From Ensifer adhaerens (GTDB taxonomy: Bacteria > Pseudomonadota > Alphaproteobacteria > Rhizobiales > Rhizobiaceae), in NCBI RefSeq assembly GCF_001270265.1, contig NZ_LGAP01000002.1, positions 618,001 through 682,000 on the forward strand: a DNA stretch of 64,000 nucleotides, written 5' to 3'. Under the pieces are notes generated by a model. The model saw nothing but the letters and a program-made list of their open reading frames with translations, was not told the DNA's origin and searched no databases. Each line of letters begins with the position of its first letter. Within the stretch, counting starts at the first letter, position 1. Positions 34,719 to 43,842 of the stretch are shown here, piece after piece. The position numbers and the translations under genes were made by a program.

Positions 34719-35635
34719 AGCTGGCCTCCATGGGGGGCGCGACCCGGCATGCCGGAGAGATACATGTGGACGGCAACCAGCGCCTCGGAGGCGGGCCGGT
34801 CGGTTCTATGCGGCGTAAAGGTCCAGCCGAGATGGCGCAGCGTCACGCCAAGGCTCTCGCGGCGGGCGAGATAGGCGCGCTGGTAGTCCTCGCGCAGGAT
34901 CTCGGCGCGGCCAGCCGTCAGCTTCTGGCCGGTTTCTGGATCGCTGAATTCGGTCCGCCCGGCATAGGGGAAAACTTCCTCTGCCGGATCGGCAATCTCG
35001 ACGACGTGGCCGCGCAGGCCGCGGCGGGCGAGCGGACCCAGCCGCTCCATGATCCTGTCGGTCGGATCGAGAAAGTCGCCGATCAGCACGAGATCGCTGG
35101 CGCTGCGGATCATGCCCGTTTCGGGAAGTCCTTCGGCAAGCGGGCTCAGCATGATCGCGGTTGCCAGCCGCTCGGCGGCGTTGCGGGCGGAGATCGGCTC
35201 CATCACCCCGGGGCATCCGATGCGTTCGCCGGAGCGCGCGAGGATCTCGGCGAGCGCCAGCATCAGCACCAGCGCCCGGCTTTCCTTCGACACCGAACCG
35301 AGCGTCGACTTGTACATCATCGACGGTGACAGGTCGGCCCAGAGCCAGATCGTGTGGGCCGCCTCCCACTCGCGGTCGCGCACATAGGTATGATCGTCGC
35401 GGGCGGAGCGGCGCCAGTCGATGCGTGACAGGCTTTCGCCGTCGCTATAGGGCCGGAACTGCCAGAAATTCTCGCCGATCCCGCGCTTGCGTCGGCCGTG
35501 CCAGCCGGAAATCACCGTATTGGCGATCCGGCGCGCTTCTACCAGGCAGTCAGGAACGAGCATCGCGCGCTGCTGCGCACGGGAAAGAACCTCACCAGCG
35601 GGGGTACGCGCAACAATGTGCCCGATGGAGGCCAT
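34715..35635 (-). CDS. DUF58 domain-containing protein
   Basis: A 306-residue protein carrying the DUF58 signature FRPYSDGESLSRIDWRRSAR and downstream DREWEAAHTIWLWADLSPSM (VWA-like). It lacks membrane segments. DUF58 proteins pair with MoxR ATPases, here 3 bases upstream, and are thought to help insert metals or assemble complexes. It overlaps the DUF4159 gene by 4 bases. The operon order moxR-DUF58-DUF4159 is standard. Confidence 0.92.
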   Translation of the reverse strand: MASIGHIVARTPAGEVLSRAQQRAMLVPDCLVEARRIANTVISGWHGRRKRGIGENFWQFRPYSDGESLSRIDWRRSARDDHTYVRDREWEAAHTIWLWADLSPSMMYKSTLGSVSKESRALVLMLALAEILARSGERIGCPGVMEPISARNAAERLATAIMLSPLAEGLPETGMIRSASDLVLIGDFLDPTDRIMERLGPLARRGLRGHVVEIADPAEEVFPYAGRTEFSDPETGQKLTAGRAEILREDYQRAYLARRESLGVTLRHLGWTFTPHRTDRPASEALVAVHMYLSGMPGRAPHGGQL

Positions 35636-35638
35636 TCT

Positions 35639-36652
35639 TTATCCCTTGGCTTGTTTCACCAGCCCGGCGATCACGTCGCGCACGGTCATGCCTTCGGCAC
35701 GGGCGGCGAAGGTCAGCGCCATGCGGTGCTGGAGAACGGGCTCGGCGAGCGCCAGAATATCGTCGATCGACGGCGCGAGACGTCCGTCATAGAGCGCGCG
35801 GGCGCGGGCGCAGAGCATCAGTGCCTGCCCTGCGCGCGGCCCGGGCCCCCAGGCGACGTTCTTGTCGGTGGCGGCATTGCCGTTGCCGGGGCGGGCGGAG
35901 CGCACCAGCGCCAGGATGGCGTCGACCACCTTCTCGCCGACCGGCATCTGGCGGATAAGGGTCTGGATCTGCTGCAGGCGGGCGGCGTCGATCACCGGCC
36001 GGGCAAAACTCTCGCCGACGCCGGTGGTTTCCAAGAGGATCTGCCGCTCGGCCGCAAGCTCGGGATAACCGACATCGACCTGCATCAGGAAGCGGTCGAG
36101 CTGGGCTTCCGGCAGGGGATAGGTGCCTTCCTGCTCCAACGGGTTCTGGGTAGCAAGCACGTGGAACGGCTGCGGCAGGTCCTTGCGCGCGCCGGCAACG
36201 GTAATGTGGTACTCCTGCATCGCCTGCAGCAGCGCGGACTGCGTGCGCGGCGAGGCGCGGTTGATTTCGTCGGCCATCAACAGCTGCGTGAAGATCGGGC
36301 CGGGGATAAAGCGGAAGGAGCGATGACCGGCGGCATCCTGGTCCATGACTTCGGAGCCGAGAATATCCGATGGCATCAGGTCGGGCGTGAACTGCACGCG
36401 GTTGGAATCGAGCCCGAGAACAGTGCCGAGCGTCGCCACCAGCTTGGTCTTGGCAAGTCCGGGAACGCCGACGAGCAGGGCGTGACCGCCGGAGAGCACC
36501 GCAAGCAGGGTCTGCTCGACCACGTTCTCCTGACCGAAGATGACCTTGCCGACTTCGGCGCGCACAAGCGCGATCTCCGCGAGTGCGTTTTCCGCCGCGG
36601 CAACGATCGCCTTTTCGTCGGTCGCGTCCGTGGCGCCCTTCATCACACTCAT
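35639..36652 (-). CDS. MoxR-family AAA+ ATPase
   Basis: The 337 residues have the Walker A motif GVPGLAKT (about 62-69), Walker B LLMADEINRASPRTQSALL, and a sensor region ending in VLATQNPLEQEGTYPLPEAQ, which is the MoxR fingerprint. It is a cytoplasmic chaperone-like ATPase, first gene of a five-gene operon with DUF58, DUF4159, a large membrane protein and a GNAT. The client complex is unknown. It diverges from the DUF1285 gene. Confidence 0.95.
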   Translation of the reverse strand: MSVMKGATDATDEKAIVAAAENALAEIALVRAEVGKVIFGQENVVEQTLLAVLSGGHALLVGVPGLAKTKLVATLGTVLGLDSNRVQFTPDLMPSDILGSEVMDQDAAGHRSFRFIPGPIFTQLLMADEINRASPRTQSALLQAMQEYHITVAGARKDLPQPFHVLATQNPLEQEGTYPLPEAQLDRFLMQVDVGYPELAAERQILLETTGVGESFARPVIDAARLQQIQTLIRQMPVGEKVVDAILALVRSARPGNGNAATDKNVAWGPGPRAGQALMLCARARALYDGRLAPSIDDILALAEPVLQHRMALTFAARAEGMTVRDVIAGLVKQAKG

Positions 36653-36847
36653 GGTCGTACTCCCCGGTCGCCCGTTGTTGAACCGAATCGCCCCGCCGGG
36701 GATTTTCAGTTGCCTTATTCCAATTTAGACCCTGGCTGACGGCTGACAAGTCGCCGCAGACGCACTATCTCGTGACATCATACACGCCGCATCGCGCGGC
36801 GGCATACACGCTTCCGGTGCAAAATCGGGGCCAATCGGGACGGAACG

Positions 36848-37471
36848 ATGGCAAAAGCCGAAATTCAGCGAACCGGGGACGCGGCCGGACTGGCGGCGTT
36901 GATCTCGCGCGCGGCCGGCCAAACGGGTGACGGCAAGCGCGGCCTGCCGCCCGTGGAGCGCTGGAATCCGCCGTTCTGCGGCGATATCGACATGGAAATC
37001 CGCGCCGACGGCACCTGGTTCTATCTCGGCACGCCGATCGGCCGGCAGCCGCTGGTGCGGCTGTTCTCCACAGTTTTGCGCAAGGACGAGGACGGCGTAA
37101 CTTATCTGGTGACGCCTGTGGAAAAGGTGGCGATCCGCATCGTCGATGCGCCCTTCGTTGCCGTCGAAATGAGCGTGACGCAGACGGATGGCGTGCAAGT
37201 GCTGACCTTTCGCACCAATGTCGGCGACGTTGTCGAGGCTGGACCGGAACATGGCTTGCGTTTCGTCATCCACGGCGAGAACCGCGAGCTGAAGCCTTAC
37301 CTGCATGTGCGTGGCCGGCTTGAAGCGCTGGTTTCCCGGCCGGTCATGTACGATATTGTCGAACTCGGCGAGACCGTGGTCGTCGACGGCATCGAGATGT
37401 TCTGCGTGCGCTCAGGCGGCTCCGTCTTCCCGATCATGCCGGCCGCTGAACTGGAAGCGCTGTCGCGATGA
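36848..37471 (+). CDS. DUF1285 domain-containing protein
   Basis: A 207-residue soluble protein. GLPPVERWNPPFCGDIDMEIRADGTWFYLGTPIGR is the DUF1285 core. No catalytic motif is evident and the family function is unknown. It is the first gene of an operon in which each gene overlaps the next by 4 bases: DUF1285, NUDIX, CCA-adding enzyme. Confidence 0.92.
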   Translation: MAKAEIQRTGDAAGLAALISRAAGQTGDGKRGLPPVERWNPPFCGDIDMEIRADGTWFYLGTPIGRQPLVRLFSTVLRKDEDGVTYLVTPVEKVAIRIVDAPFVAVEMSVTQTDGVQVLTFRTNVGDVVEAGPEHGLRFVIHGENRELKPYLHVRGRLEALVSRPVMYDIVELGETVVVDGIEMFCVRSGGSVFPIMPAAELEALSR

Positions 37472-38100
37472 ACAGGCATCCCTATTCCGCCGACGAGTTT
37501 CGCCGCAGGGCGCTGACCCAGATGGGCGGGCCGGTGGAAAGCGCGTGGCGCGAGCACGGCGATTTTCTGCTCAATCCTGGTATCGTGCCGCATCTTGAGA
37601 CCCTGCATCTGAAGGATGCGGCCGTGCTGGTCCCGGTGGTCGACGACGGCGAGGATGCGCATGTCATCTTCACCCAGCGGACAGCGAGCTTGCGCAAGCA
37701 TTCCGGCCAGGTGGCGTTCCCCGGCGGTGCCGTCGACCCGGAGGACCGCTCGATCGAGCTTGCCGCCCTTCGCGAGGCGCAGGAGGAGATCGGTCTCGAT
37801 CCACGTTTCGTCGAAACCATCGGACGGCTGCCGCATTACATGGCGCTGTCCGGCTTCAAGATCACGCCGGTTCTGGCGGTGGTGCAGCCCGGCTTCGAGC
37901 TGGTGCCCAACCCCGACGAGGTCGAAAGCGTCTTCGAAGTGCCGTTGTCCTTCCTGATGAACCCTGGAAACCATGGGCGTGGAAGTGGCCACTGGCAGGG
38001 AGAAGACCGGCATTTCTATCGCATGCCCTATGGCGACAGGAATATCTGGGGTATCACCGCCGGCATCGTCCGAATGCTCTATGAAAGGCTTTATGCATGA
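37468..38100 (+). CDS. CoA-type NUDIX pyrophosphatase
   Basis: A 210-residue NUDIX enzyme with the CoA pyrophosphatase signature LRKHSGQVAFPGG directly before the Nudix box, which then reads GAVDPEDRSIELAALREAQE EIGL. It probably cuts coenzyme A or its oxidised forms into 4'-phosphopantetheine and 3',5'-ADP. It overlaps both neighbours by 4 bases, which suggests coupled translation with DUF1285 and cca. Confidence 0.92.
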   Translation: MNRHPYSADEFRRRALTQMGGPVESAWREHGDFLLNPGIVPHLETLHLKDAAVLVPVVDDGEDAHVIFTQRTASLRKHSGQVAFPGGAVDPEDRSIELAALREAQEEIGLDPRFVETIGRLPHYMALSGFKITPVLAVVQPGFELVPNPDEVESVFEVPLSFLMNPGNHGRGSGHWQGEDRHFYRMPYGDRNIWGITAGIVRMLYERLYA

Positions 38101-39356
38101 CCTCGGTTGCCGGTGAGAGCTGGTTTTCGGCTCCATCCCTTCGCCGCGTCTTCGATCTCCTGAACGCCGAGGGCGGGGAGGTGCGCGTCGTCGGCGGCGC
38201 CGTACGCAACAGCCTGATGGGCGTGCCGGCCGGCGATGTCGACATGGCCACCACCTGGCATCCGGAAGAAGTTTCCGCTCGTGCGAAGGCCGCGGGCATC
38301 AAGGTGGTGCCGACCGGCATCGACCATGGAACAGTGACGCTCGTCATCGACGGCACGCCCTATGAGGTGACGACGCTGCGCCGCGATGTCGCGACCGACG
38401 GGCGCCGCGCCGAAGTCGCCTTCGGCACCGACTGGAAGGTGGATGCCGAGCGGCGCGACTTCACCATCAACGCACTCTATGCCGACCATAGGGGCGAGGT
38501 CGTGGACGATGTCGGCGGCCTTGCCGACATCGAGAGCCGCACCCTGCGCTTCATCGGCAGCGCGGCCGAGCGGGTGGCCGAGGATTATCTTCGGATCCTG
38601 CGCTTCTTCCGCTTCTTCGCCCATTACGGCAACGGTCGTCCCGACGCCGACGGCTTGAGGGCCTGCGCCCAGGCGCGCTCGAAGCTGTCGACGCTTTCGG
38701 CGGAACGGGTCTGGGCCGAGACGAAGAAGCTTCTTTCGGCCGAGGATCCCGGCCGTGCGCTGCTCTGGATGCGCCAGGCCGGCGTGTTGACCGAAATCCT
38801 GCCCGAGACCGAGAAATGGGGCATCGACGCCATTCCGGAACTGGTTGCCGCCGAGCGGGCATTCTCGTGGGCGCCGGATCCGCTGCTGCGCCTTGCCGCG
38901 ATCGTGCCACCGGACGAAGAGCGGCTCGAAGCCATGGCCGTACGGCTGCGCATGTCCAAGGCGGAGGCGGCCTTCTTCGCGCGCTGGGCGAGTGCGCCGG
39001 TGATACCGGCCAAGACCGTGGATGCGGCGCTTGACCGGCTGCTCTATCGCCACGGTGCAGAGGGGATATCCGCTCGTCTGCGGCTGGCGCTCGCCTCTGC
39101 CAGACGCAAATCCGAGAACGATCCGGCGTTGCTGGCCGAGACGGCTGCGTTCCAACGCCTGCTGAAACGCACCGAGGCATGGAAGCGCCCAAGCTTCCCG
39201 CTGACGGGCGCCGATGTGCTGAAGGCCGGTATTCCGGCCGGGCCGCGCGTCGGAGAGGTCTTAAGCGAGCTGGAGACCCTGTGGGTTGAGCGCAACTTCA
39301 GCGTCGACCGGGCGAACCTCGTCGCCCGGCTCGAAGCCATGGTGCCGCGCGCGTAA
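38097..39356 (+). CDS. cca: CCA-adding tRNA nucleotidyltransferase (class II)
   Basis: It adds or repairs the 3' CCA of tRNA. The 419 residues include VRVVGGAVRNSLMGVPAGDVDMAT (catalytic DxD after GG), then RRDFTINALYADHRGEV and ERVAEDYLRILRFFRFFAHY, the class II motifs in order. The C-terminal helical region binds the tRNA. It closes the DUF1285-NUDIX-cca operon. Confidence 0.95.
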   Translation: MTSVAGESWFSAPSLRRVFDLLNAEGGEVRVVGGAVRNSLMGVPAGDVDMATTWHPEEVSARAKAAGIKVVPTGIDHGTVTLVIDGTPYEVTTLRRDVATDGRRAEVAFGTDWKVDAERRDFTINALYADHRGEVVDDVGGLADIESRTLRFIGSAAERVAEDYLRILRFFRFFAHYGNGRPDADGLRACAQARSKLSTLSAERVWAETKKLLSAEDPGRALLWMRQAGVLTEILPETEKWGIDAIPELVAAERAFSWAPDPLLRLAAIVPPDEERLEAMAVRLRMSKAEAAFFARWASAPVIPAKTVDAALDRLLYRHGAEGISARLRLALASARRKSENDPALLAETAAFQRLLKRTEAWKRPSFPLTGADVLKAGIPAGPRVGEVLSELETLWVERNFSVDRANLVARLEAMVPRA

Positions 39357-39430
39357 AGCGCTCGACGTGAGACCATGTCAAAGTTCGAAGGCGCGGTTCT
39401 TACGCGGGGCAGTGGGCTGCTAGCTAGCCG

Positions 39431-39736
39431 TTACTTGGTCGGCTTCACCAACGAGACAACCCGCGGCTTGGATGGCGCGTCTAGCCATTCGATCCACTTG
39501 TCCCGTTCCTCGATTGTGTCGAAGAACCGCCAGAGCTTGTATTCTTCGTCGGTGGTCTGCAACATCTCCCCGATGGATACGAGCTCCAGAGGCAGTGTCA
39601 CCTCGTTGCCGTCGAAGCGAATGAAATAGATCCCTTCGGCAGCGAGACGAATAACTTGACCAGTGCCGTAACTTCCATCGGGATCGTCGACCGTGAAGTA
39701 CATGCCGGTCAGAGTTTCAAAAACTTTGTCATTCAT
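39431..39736 (-). CDS. hypothetical protein (101 residues)
   Basis: The frame from ATG 39736 encodes a soluble, acidic protein (MNDKVFETLTGMYFTVDDPDG, then IYFIRFDGNEVTLPLELVS). Codon use is normal, but I recognise no family. It is convergent with cca and has only a weak ribosome site. It may be a real lineage-specific gene; the strength of the call comes from length and composition only. Confidence 0.5.
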   Translation of the reverse strand: MNDKVFETLTGMYFTVDDPDGSYGTGQVIRLAAEGIYFIRFDGNEVTLPLELVSIGEMLQTTDEEYKLWRFFDTIEERDKWIEWLDAPSKPRVVSLVKPTK

Positions 39737-40128
39737 AGGTTTCGAGTGCCAGTTCAAAAAAATGCAGGGCATGGGAAATTCGCGCAGGCTGCCGGCAAAC
39801 GCAAGAGGTCACGATGGCAAGTAACGCGATAGTCCACGTGCTGATCGCGAGGCTATAGAGCGTGAATACCGTGCAGGTCAAATCTCCCTTCGCGCCGTTG
39901 CCATTGCGCATGGTGTCGCCGAAGACGAGGCTGTGTACGGCATTTCCATGACCGCATCACGCAATCGGTAAACTCGTTCTGAAACCCCAGAACGGGCGGT
40001 TCCGCCGATTGCTTCGGTCCGCACCGGTTCGATGCCACGCACCCTCACTGGGCGTCAGCGCAAAGGCACGCGGCGCGGGTTCGTCGTTGTTTCGAAACCC
40101 GCGCGCGTTCGGGATAGATGTATTTTCC
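39737..40128. other. intergenic region without a supported gene
   Basis: About 390 bases between the 101-residue hypothetical gene and the DUF1059 gene. A 60-codon minus-strand frame (39729-39911) has one hydrophobic stretch but no ribosome site. I see no repeat or RNA gene here. Confidence 0.4.
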
Positions 40129-40314
40129 TCAGGCGGCCTGGGTCTCTTCGACGATGCGGGCCTTGATGTTGTCGATCATGTTTTCGCGGATCATCGTTTC
40201 GCCGTGGGCCTGGCGCATGTGTTCCACCACGCGGCGAACGATTTCGGCATCGTTATCGGCGCGGGTGTGCCATTCGCAACCCGGGACAAGAGAACCGCAT
40301 TCAAACAGGCGCAT
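40129..40314 (-). CDS. DUF1059 domain-containing small protein
   Basis: A 61-residue protein with MRLFECGSLVPGCEWHTRAD (the CxxxxxxC and W/H pattern), VVEHMRQAHGE and a helical end. This is the complete DUF1059 domain; Cys and His suggest a metal site. AAGGAGG lies 6 bases before the ATG, a very strong site. Function is unknown. Confidence 0.9.
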   Translation of the reverse strand: MRLFECGSLVPGCEWHTRADNDAEIVRRVVEHMRQAHGETMIRENMIDNIKARIVEETQAA

Positions 40315-40517
40315 GATGTTCCTCCTTCCGATGTGAGCTCAAAACGAAGCAGGCGGCACGCACATCTCCTCCGCGTGCCATAGGCCCCAGCGTAGCATCA
40401 ACCCCCGGAGCGGCCAAATTGTTCCAGCCTCCCGTGCGGCAAGAAACCGTTATAGACATGCGGGTCGATGGTGTTATGGGTTTGCGGTAACAAGAGACAC
40501 AAAGGCCTTCTTTGCCC

Positions 40518-41063
40518 ATGACCACCACCGTTCAATCGGAACTGATCGCCGCCATCCGCAACATTCCGGATTATCCGAAGCCGGGCGTCATGTTCCGCGA
40601 CATCACCACCCTGCTTGGAAATCCACGTGCGTTCCGCCGTGCGATCGACGAGTTGGTGCATCCCTATGCCGGTACCAAGATCGACAAGATCGCCGGCATC
40701 GAGGCGCGCGGTTTCATTCTCGGCGGCGCGATCGCGCACCAGCTTTCCTCAGGCTTCGTGCCGATCCGCAAGAAGGGCAAGCTGCCGCACGACACGGTGC
40801 GCATCGCCTATAGCCTCGAATACGGCGTCGATGAGATGGAGATGCACAAGGATGCGATCCGTCCGGGCGACAAGGTCATCTTGGTCGACGACCTGATTGC
40901 AACCGGCGGCACGGCCGAAGCGGCCACCAAGCTGTTGAAGCAGATGGGCGCAGATATCGTTGCGGCCTGCTTCGTGATCGACCTGCCGGAACTCGGCGGC
41001 CGCAAGAAGCTCGAAGCGCTCGGCGTCAATGTCCGCACGCTGATCGAATTCGAAGGTCACTGA
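40518..41063 (+). CDS. apt: adenine phosphoribosyltransferase
   Basis: It converts adenine and PRPP to AMP in purine salvage. The 181 residues include [11 protein letters not shown] at the N-terminus and the PRPP-binding motif [21 protein letters not shown] at 40512 could add two residues, but the ATG at 40518 (MTTTVQSEL) is the normal start. It is transcribed alone. Confidence 0.96.
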   Translation: MTTTVQSELIAAIRNIPDYPKPGVMFRDITTLLGNPRAFRRAIDELVHPYAGTKIDKIAGIEARGFILGGAIAHQLSSGFVPIRKKGKLPHDTVRIAYSLEYGVDEMEMHKDAIRPGDKVILVDDLIATGGTAEAATKLLKQMGADIVAACFVIDLPELGGRKKLEALGVNVRTLIEFEGH

Positions 41064-41069
41064 CCGCGC

Positions 41070-41282
41070 TCAGGCGCGGTTGATCGTCGGCAGCATCAGT
41101 TGTACTTCGCGCTGCGTTGCCGGCGAAAGCGTTTCCACCTCTTTCCGCCAGAAAGCGTCGGCTTCCGGCGGCTCGCTTTCCCAGCTTCTGATCGAGGTTT
41201 CGTTATCGTCGATCGCCACCCGGCGATGGCCGCCGAGGCGAAGATACTCATCCGCCAGTTCGCGAACATGGGTCTTTTCCAT
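41070..41282 (-). CDS. small hypothetical protein (70 residues)
   Basis: It starts MEKTHVRELADEYLRLGG and continues as a helical, charged protein (PPEADAFWRKEVETLSPATQ). GGAGG 7 bases before the ATG makes it a convincing gene. No known family is recognised. It is convergent with apt, whose stop is 6 bases away. Confidence 0.75.
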   Translation of the reverse strand: MEKTHVRELADEYLRLGGHRRVAIDDNETSIRSWESEPPEADAFWRKEVETLSPATQREVQLMLPTINRA

Positions 41283-41464
41283 CGATAGTCCTCCGGTTCC
41301 TCCTGTCGAAGCTCCCGTGCGCCTTGGCCTGCCGGCCACTCGCGTGGAGCTTTAAAAGTCCGAACGGATTTTACGCCCAAATGGTTCCTGACTTAAGGAA
41401 TAACGGTGCTGGGCATCATTTGGGAGGAGCGACGGTCGTTCACGATCTAGCTCCATTTTTTTAC

Positions 41465-41508
41465 GCATTTCCGTACGGAAAACCGCTGCGCACTTTTCCT
41501 GGAAATGC
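41465..41508. repeat. nested-palindrome intergenic repeat
   Basis: GCATTTCC (41465-41472) pairs with GGAAATGC (41501-41508), and GGAAAA (41477-41482) pairs with TTTTCC (41494-41499) inside. This hairpin type recurs in rhizobial intergenic DNA, from memory. It touches the MaoC-like gene stop. Confidence 0.65.
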
Positions 41509-41509
41509 T

Positions 41510-41980
41510 CTAAACGAATTCGATCACCTTGCTTTCGAAACGGATCACCGCTTCGCCGTGCTGGTTTTCGCCTTCGCAGAGGATGCTGTTGATCCGCCAG
41601 CCCGGCCGCGACGTAAGGGTGCGGCTTTCGAGGAACGTCACGGCATAGGTCACGGTGTCGCCGGCATAGACCGGCTTCAGCCATCTGAGATCGCGGAACC
41701 CAGGCGAAGGGCCGAGCCTTGGTGCCTGCAGGCCTTCCGCTGCAAGCCGCCGTTGCTCATCCTTCCAGAACCGGACGAAACACTGCATCCATCCAGCGGA
41801 GGTATGCCAGCCGGACGCGCACAGGCCGCCAAAGAGCGAATGCCGGGCTTCCTCGGCGTCAAGATGGAAGGGCTGCGGATCGAAGTCGCGGGCGAAACGG
41901 ACGATATCCTCGGCCGTGAACGTCAGGCTGCCGATGACGGTCCTGCGGCCGGTCGCGTAAAACTCCTCCATCGTCATCAT
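41510..41980 (-). CDS. MaoC-like hotdog dehydratase domain protein
   Basis: A protein of about 156 residues with VRFARDFDPQPFHLDAEEAR (the hotdog Asp/His hydratase motif) and LRWLKPVYAGDTVTYAVTF. These proteins hydrate enoyl-CoA-like substrates; the true substrate is unknown. Its ATG at 41980 overlaps the stop of a paralogous gene (TGATG), so the two are coupled and probably form a heteromer. Termination occurs next to a palindromic repeat. Confidence 0.88.
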   Translation of the reverse strand: MMTMEEFYATGRRTVIGSLTFTAEDIVRFARDFDPQPFHLDAEEARHSLFGGLCASGWHTSAGWMQCFVRFWKDEQRRLAAEGLQAPRLGPSPGFRDLRWLKPVYAGDTVTYAVTFLESRTLTSRPGWRINSILCEGENQHGEAVIRFESKVIEFV

Positions 41981-42432
41981 CAGTTTTGACCCTTGTCGCG
42001 GCAACGGAAGAGCACGGAGCATTCGGAAACCGCCACCGGCTCACCGGCCTGGTTGACGATTTCGTTGCGGAACTTGACGATGCCGAGGCTCGGCTTGGAC
42101 TTCGAGCGGCGGGCTTCGAGCACCTGGCTGAAGCCGCTCAGCACGTCGCCGGAGATCACCGGTTTCTTCCAGGCCATGAAGTCGATGCCGGGCGCGCCTT
42201 GAGACGAGGACTGGCCCATGAAGGCGTCGAGCATCATGCGCATGCCGACGGCGCTGGTGTGCCAGCCCGAAGCCGAGAGACCGCCGAGGATGCTGCGCCT
42301 GCCGGCTTCCTCGTCGAGATGCATCGGCTGCGGGTCGAATTCGTGGGCAAAGGCAATCATGTCCGCGGGCTTCATTTCGACCGGTTTGTAGTCGAAGCGC
42401 CGTCCTTCAGAAAAATCCTCGAAATACAGCAT
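41980..42432 (-). CDS. MaoC-like hotdog dehydratase domain protein (paralogue)
   Basis: About 150 residues with IAFAHEFDPQPMHLDEEAGR and GGLSASGWHTSAVGMRMM, the same motif set as the downstream paralogue. The start at MLYFEDFSEG (42432) is preferred over the longer frame to 42486. Two overlapping MaoC genes are typical in rhizobia; they may act on one substrate as a pair. Confidence 0.87.
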   Translation of the reverse strand: MLYFEDFSEGRRFDYKPVEMKPADMIAFAHEFDPQPMHLDEEAGRRSILGGLSASGWHTSAVGMRMMLDAFMGQSSSQGAPGIDFMAWKKPVISGDVLSGFSQVLEARRSKSKPSLGIVKFRNEIVNQAGEPVAVSECSVLFRCRDKGQN

Positions 42433-42481
42433 GCTGAGTTGTCCCGTCTGATTTGCTGCCGCTTTACGTACTGCATAATTT

Positions 42482-42503
42482 CTCAAATCGGAATCGCTTT
42501 GAG
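42482..42503. repeat. short hairpin related to the fhs downstream repeat
   Basis: CTCAAA and TTTGAG flank TCGGAATCGC. The 22 bases match the centre of the 4142-4181 repeat at 20 positions. It is probably part of the same dispersed family. Confidence 0.5.
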
Positions 42504-42630
42504 CGAGGTTTGAAGCGTGGGGCTCTCATGCCAAATGATCGGCCGCAGCAAGGAATTTGCAGGTTGCGCATGCCGCATGTTCATGCAACCACCTGTTTTA
42601 CGGATGTATCGATCCGCTTTTGATTGAGGA

Positions 42631-43743
42631 ATGCTCGTGACTGAACTGAACAGGGCGCTCGCAGGAGCTGCCGAAAAAGGGATCATCTCTGCCCGCCAGG
42701 TCGGCGATCTCGAAGCCTATCTCGCTGACCGCGGCATCAGCTTCGGGCCGGCGTCACCGGATGCCGCCGTGGACCGGGACGATGCCGCTCTCGATGCCCG
42801 CGCGGCCGAAGACAGCGAGCAGCCGCGGTTCGTCCGGGGATTTCACGATATCCTGATCACGATCGGCGTCGTTGTTGTCCTGATCGGCCTGTGGGGGCTG
42901 GGTGGGCCGTTCGCGACGCTGCCGGTTATTCTCGTGCTTGCCGAAATTCTGGTGCGGCGCCAGCGGCTGGCGCTGCCGTCGGTGGCGCTGACACTGGCTC
43001 TCGTGCATTGGGTTGCTATGGCGACGTACGCCGTGTTGAGCGAACATCAGGATAACTGGCACCCGCTGACCTATACCCTGGTCTATCTCGCGGCTTTTCC
43101 GATACCCCTGGCGTTGTTTTACTGGCGCTACCGCGTTCCGCTGGCCCTGGCCGGCCTGGTGCTGTCGATCACATCTATCGCGGTGATGTGTGTCGTATTC
43201 GCGCTCGACAAACTCTTGGGCATCAATGTTGCTAGCGACGACTATATCGTGCTCTTCCCGCTGATCCTGCTCGTCGGAGCGGTAGGGATCTTTGCGGTCG
43301 CCATGCGCTACGACGTCTCCGATCCAAAGCGCGTGACGTCGCGCTCCGACACGGCTTTCTGGCTGCATCTCGCAGCAGCGCCGGCGTTGCTCTACTCGTT
43401 GATGGGTCTCGTCTTCACTTCAAATGGTAGCGGTACATGGTGGGATGGGCAGGCCAGCCTTGGCCAGGCGATGGCCGCCATTCTTATCGTGGCTCTGTTC
43501 ATGCTGGTCGGGCTGGTGATCGATCGCCGCGCCTTCGTCACATCGGGGCTGCTGTCGCTGGGCGGCGCGGTCTGGACGATGCTCAGCAAGAGCGGTGCGT
43601 CGCTCGACAGCTACGTCTTCGTCGCCTTCGCAGTGGTCGGCGTTACCGTGCTGTTCATCGGCATTTTCTGGCAGAGGCTGCGCCGCGCGGTGATGGACCT
43701 GCTGCCGGAAACGATCACGGCGCGGTTGCATGCCGCGCCGTGA
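42631..43743 (+). CDS. DUF2157-like multi-pass membrane protein
   Basis: The 370 residues have a short cytoplasmic N-terminus (ISARQVGDLEAYLADRG) similar to DUF2157, then about ten hydrophobic segments. GAGGA touches the ATG at 42631, while a GTG at 42637 lies 7 bases after it and may be the real start. Function is unknown. The family link is moderate. Confidence 0.72.
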   Translation: MLVTELNRALAGAAEKGIISARQVGDLEAYLADRGISFGPASPDAAVDRDDAALDARAAEDSEQPRFVRGFHDILITIGVVVVLIGLWGLGGPFATLPVILVLAEILVRRQRLALPSVALTLALVHWVAMATYAVLSEHQDNWHPLTYTLVYLAAFPIPLALFYWRYRVPLALAGLVLSITSIAVMCVVFALDKLLGINVASDDYIVLFPLILLVGAVGIFAVAMRYDVSDPKRVTSRSDTAFWLHLAAAPALLYSLMGLVFTSNGSGTWWDGQASLGQAMAAILIVALFMLVGLVIDRRAFVTSGLLSLGGAVWTMLSKSGASLDSYVFVAFAVVGVTVLFIGIFWQRLRRAVMDLLPETITARLHAAP

Positions 43744-43842
43744 TATCGGGTCGTCCTATTGGCTGCGCGCTTGAAGCGCGCCTCAGCTCTTTGAGCCCGC
43801 GCCTGTCGCGCAGGATCGCTGTGCCCTTTCGGGCCACTTGTC

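Noticed and set aside
33228-34874. A 548-codon plus-strand frame opposite the DUF4159 gene
   Set aside because: It is antisense to a gene with clear domains and has shadow composition.
39729-39911. A 60-residue minus-strand frame with one hydrophobic stretch
   Set aside because: It would couple to the 101-residue gene (ATGAATGA), but it has no ribosome site, and the composition is not convincing.
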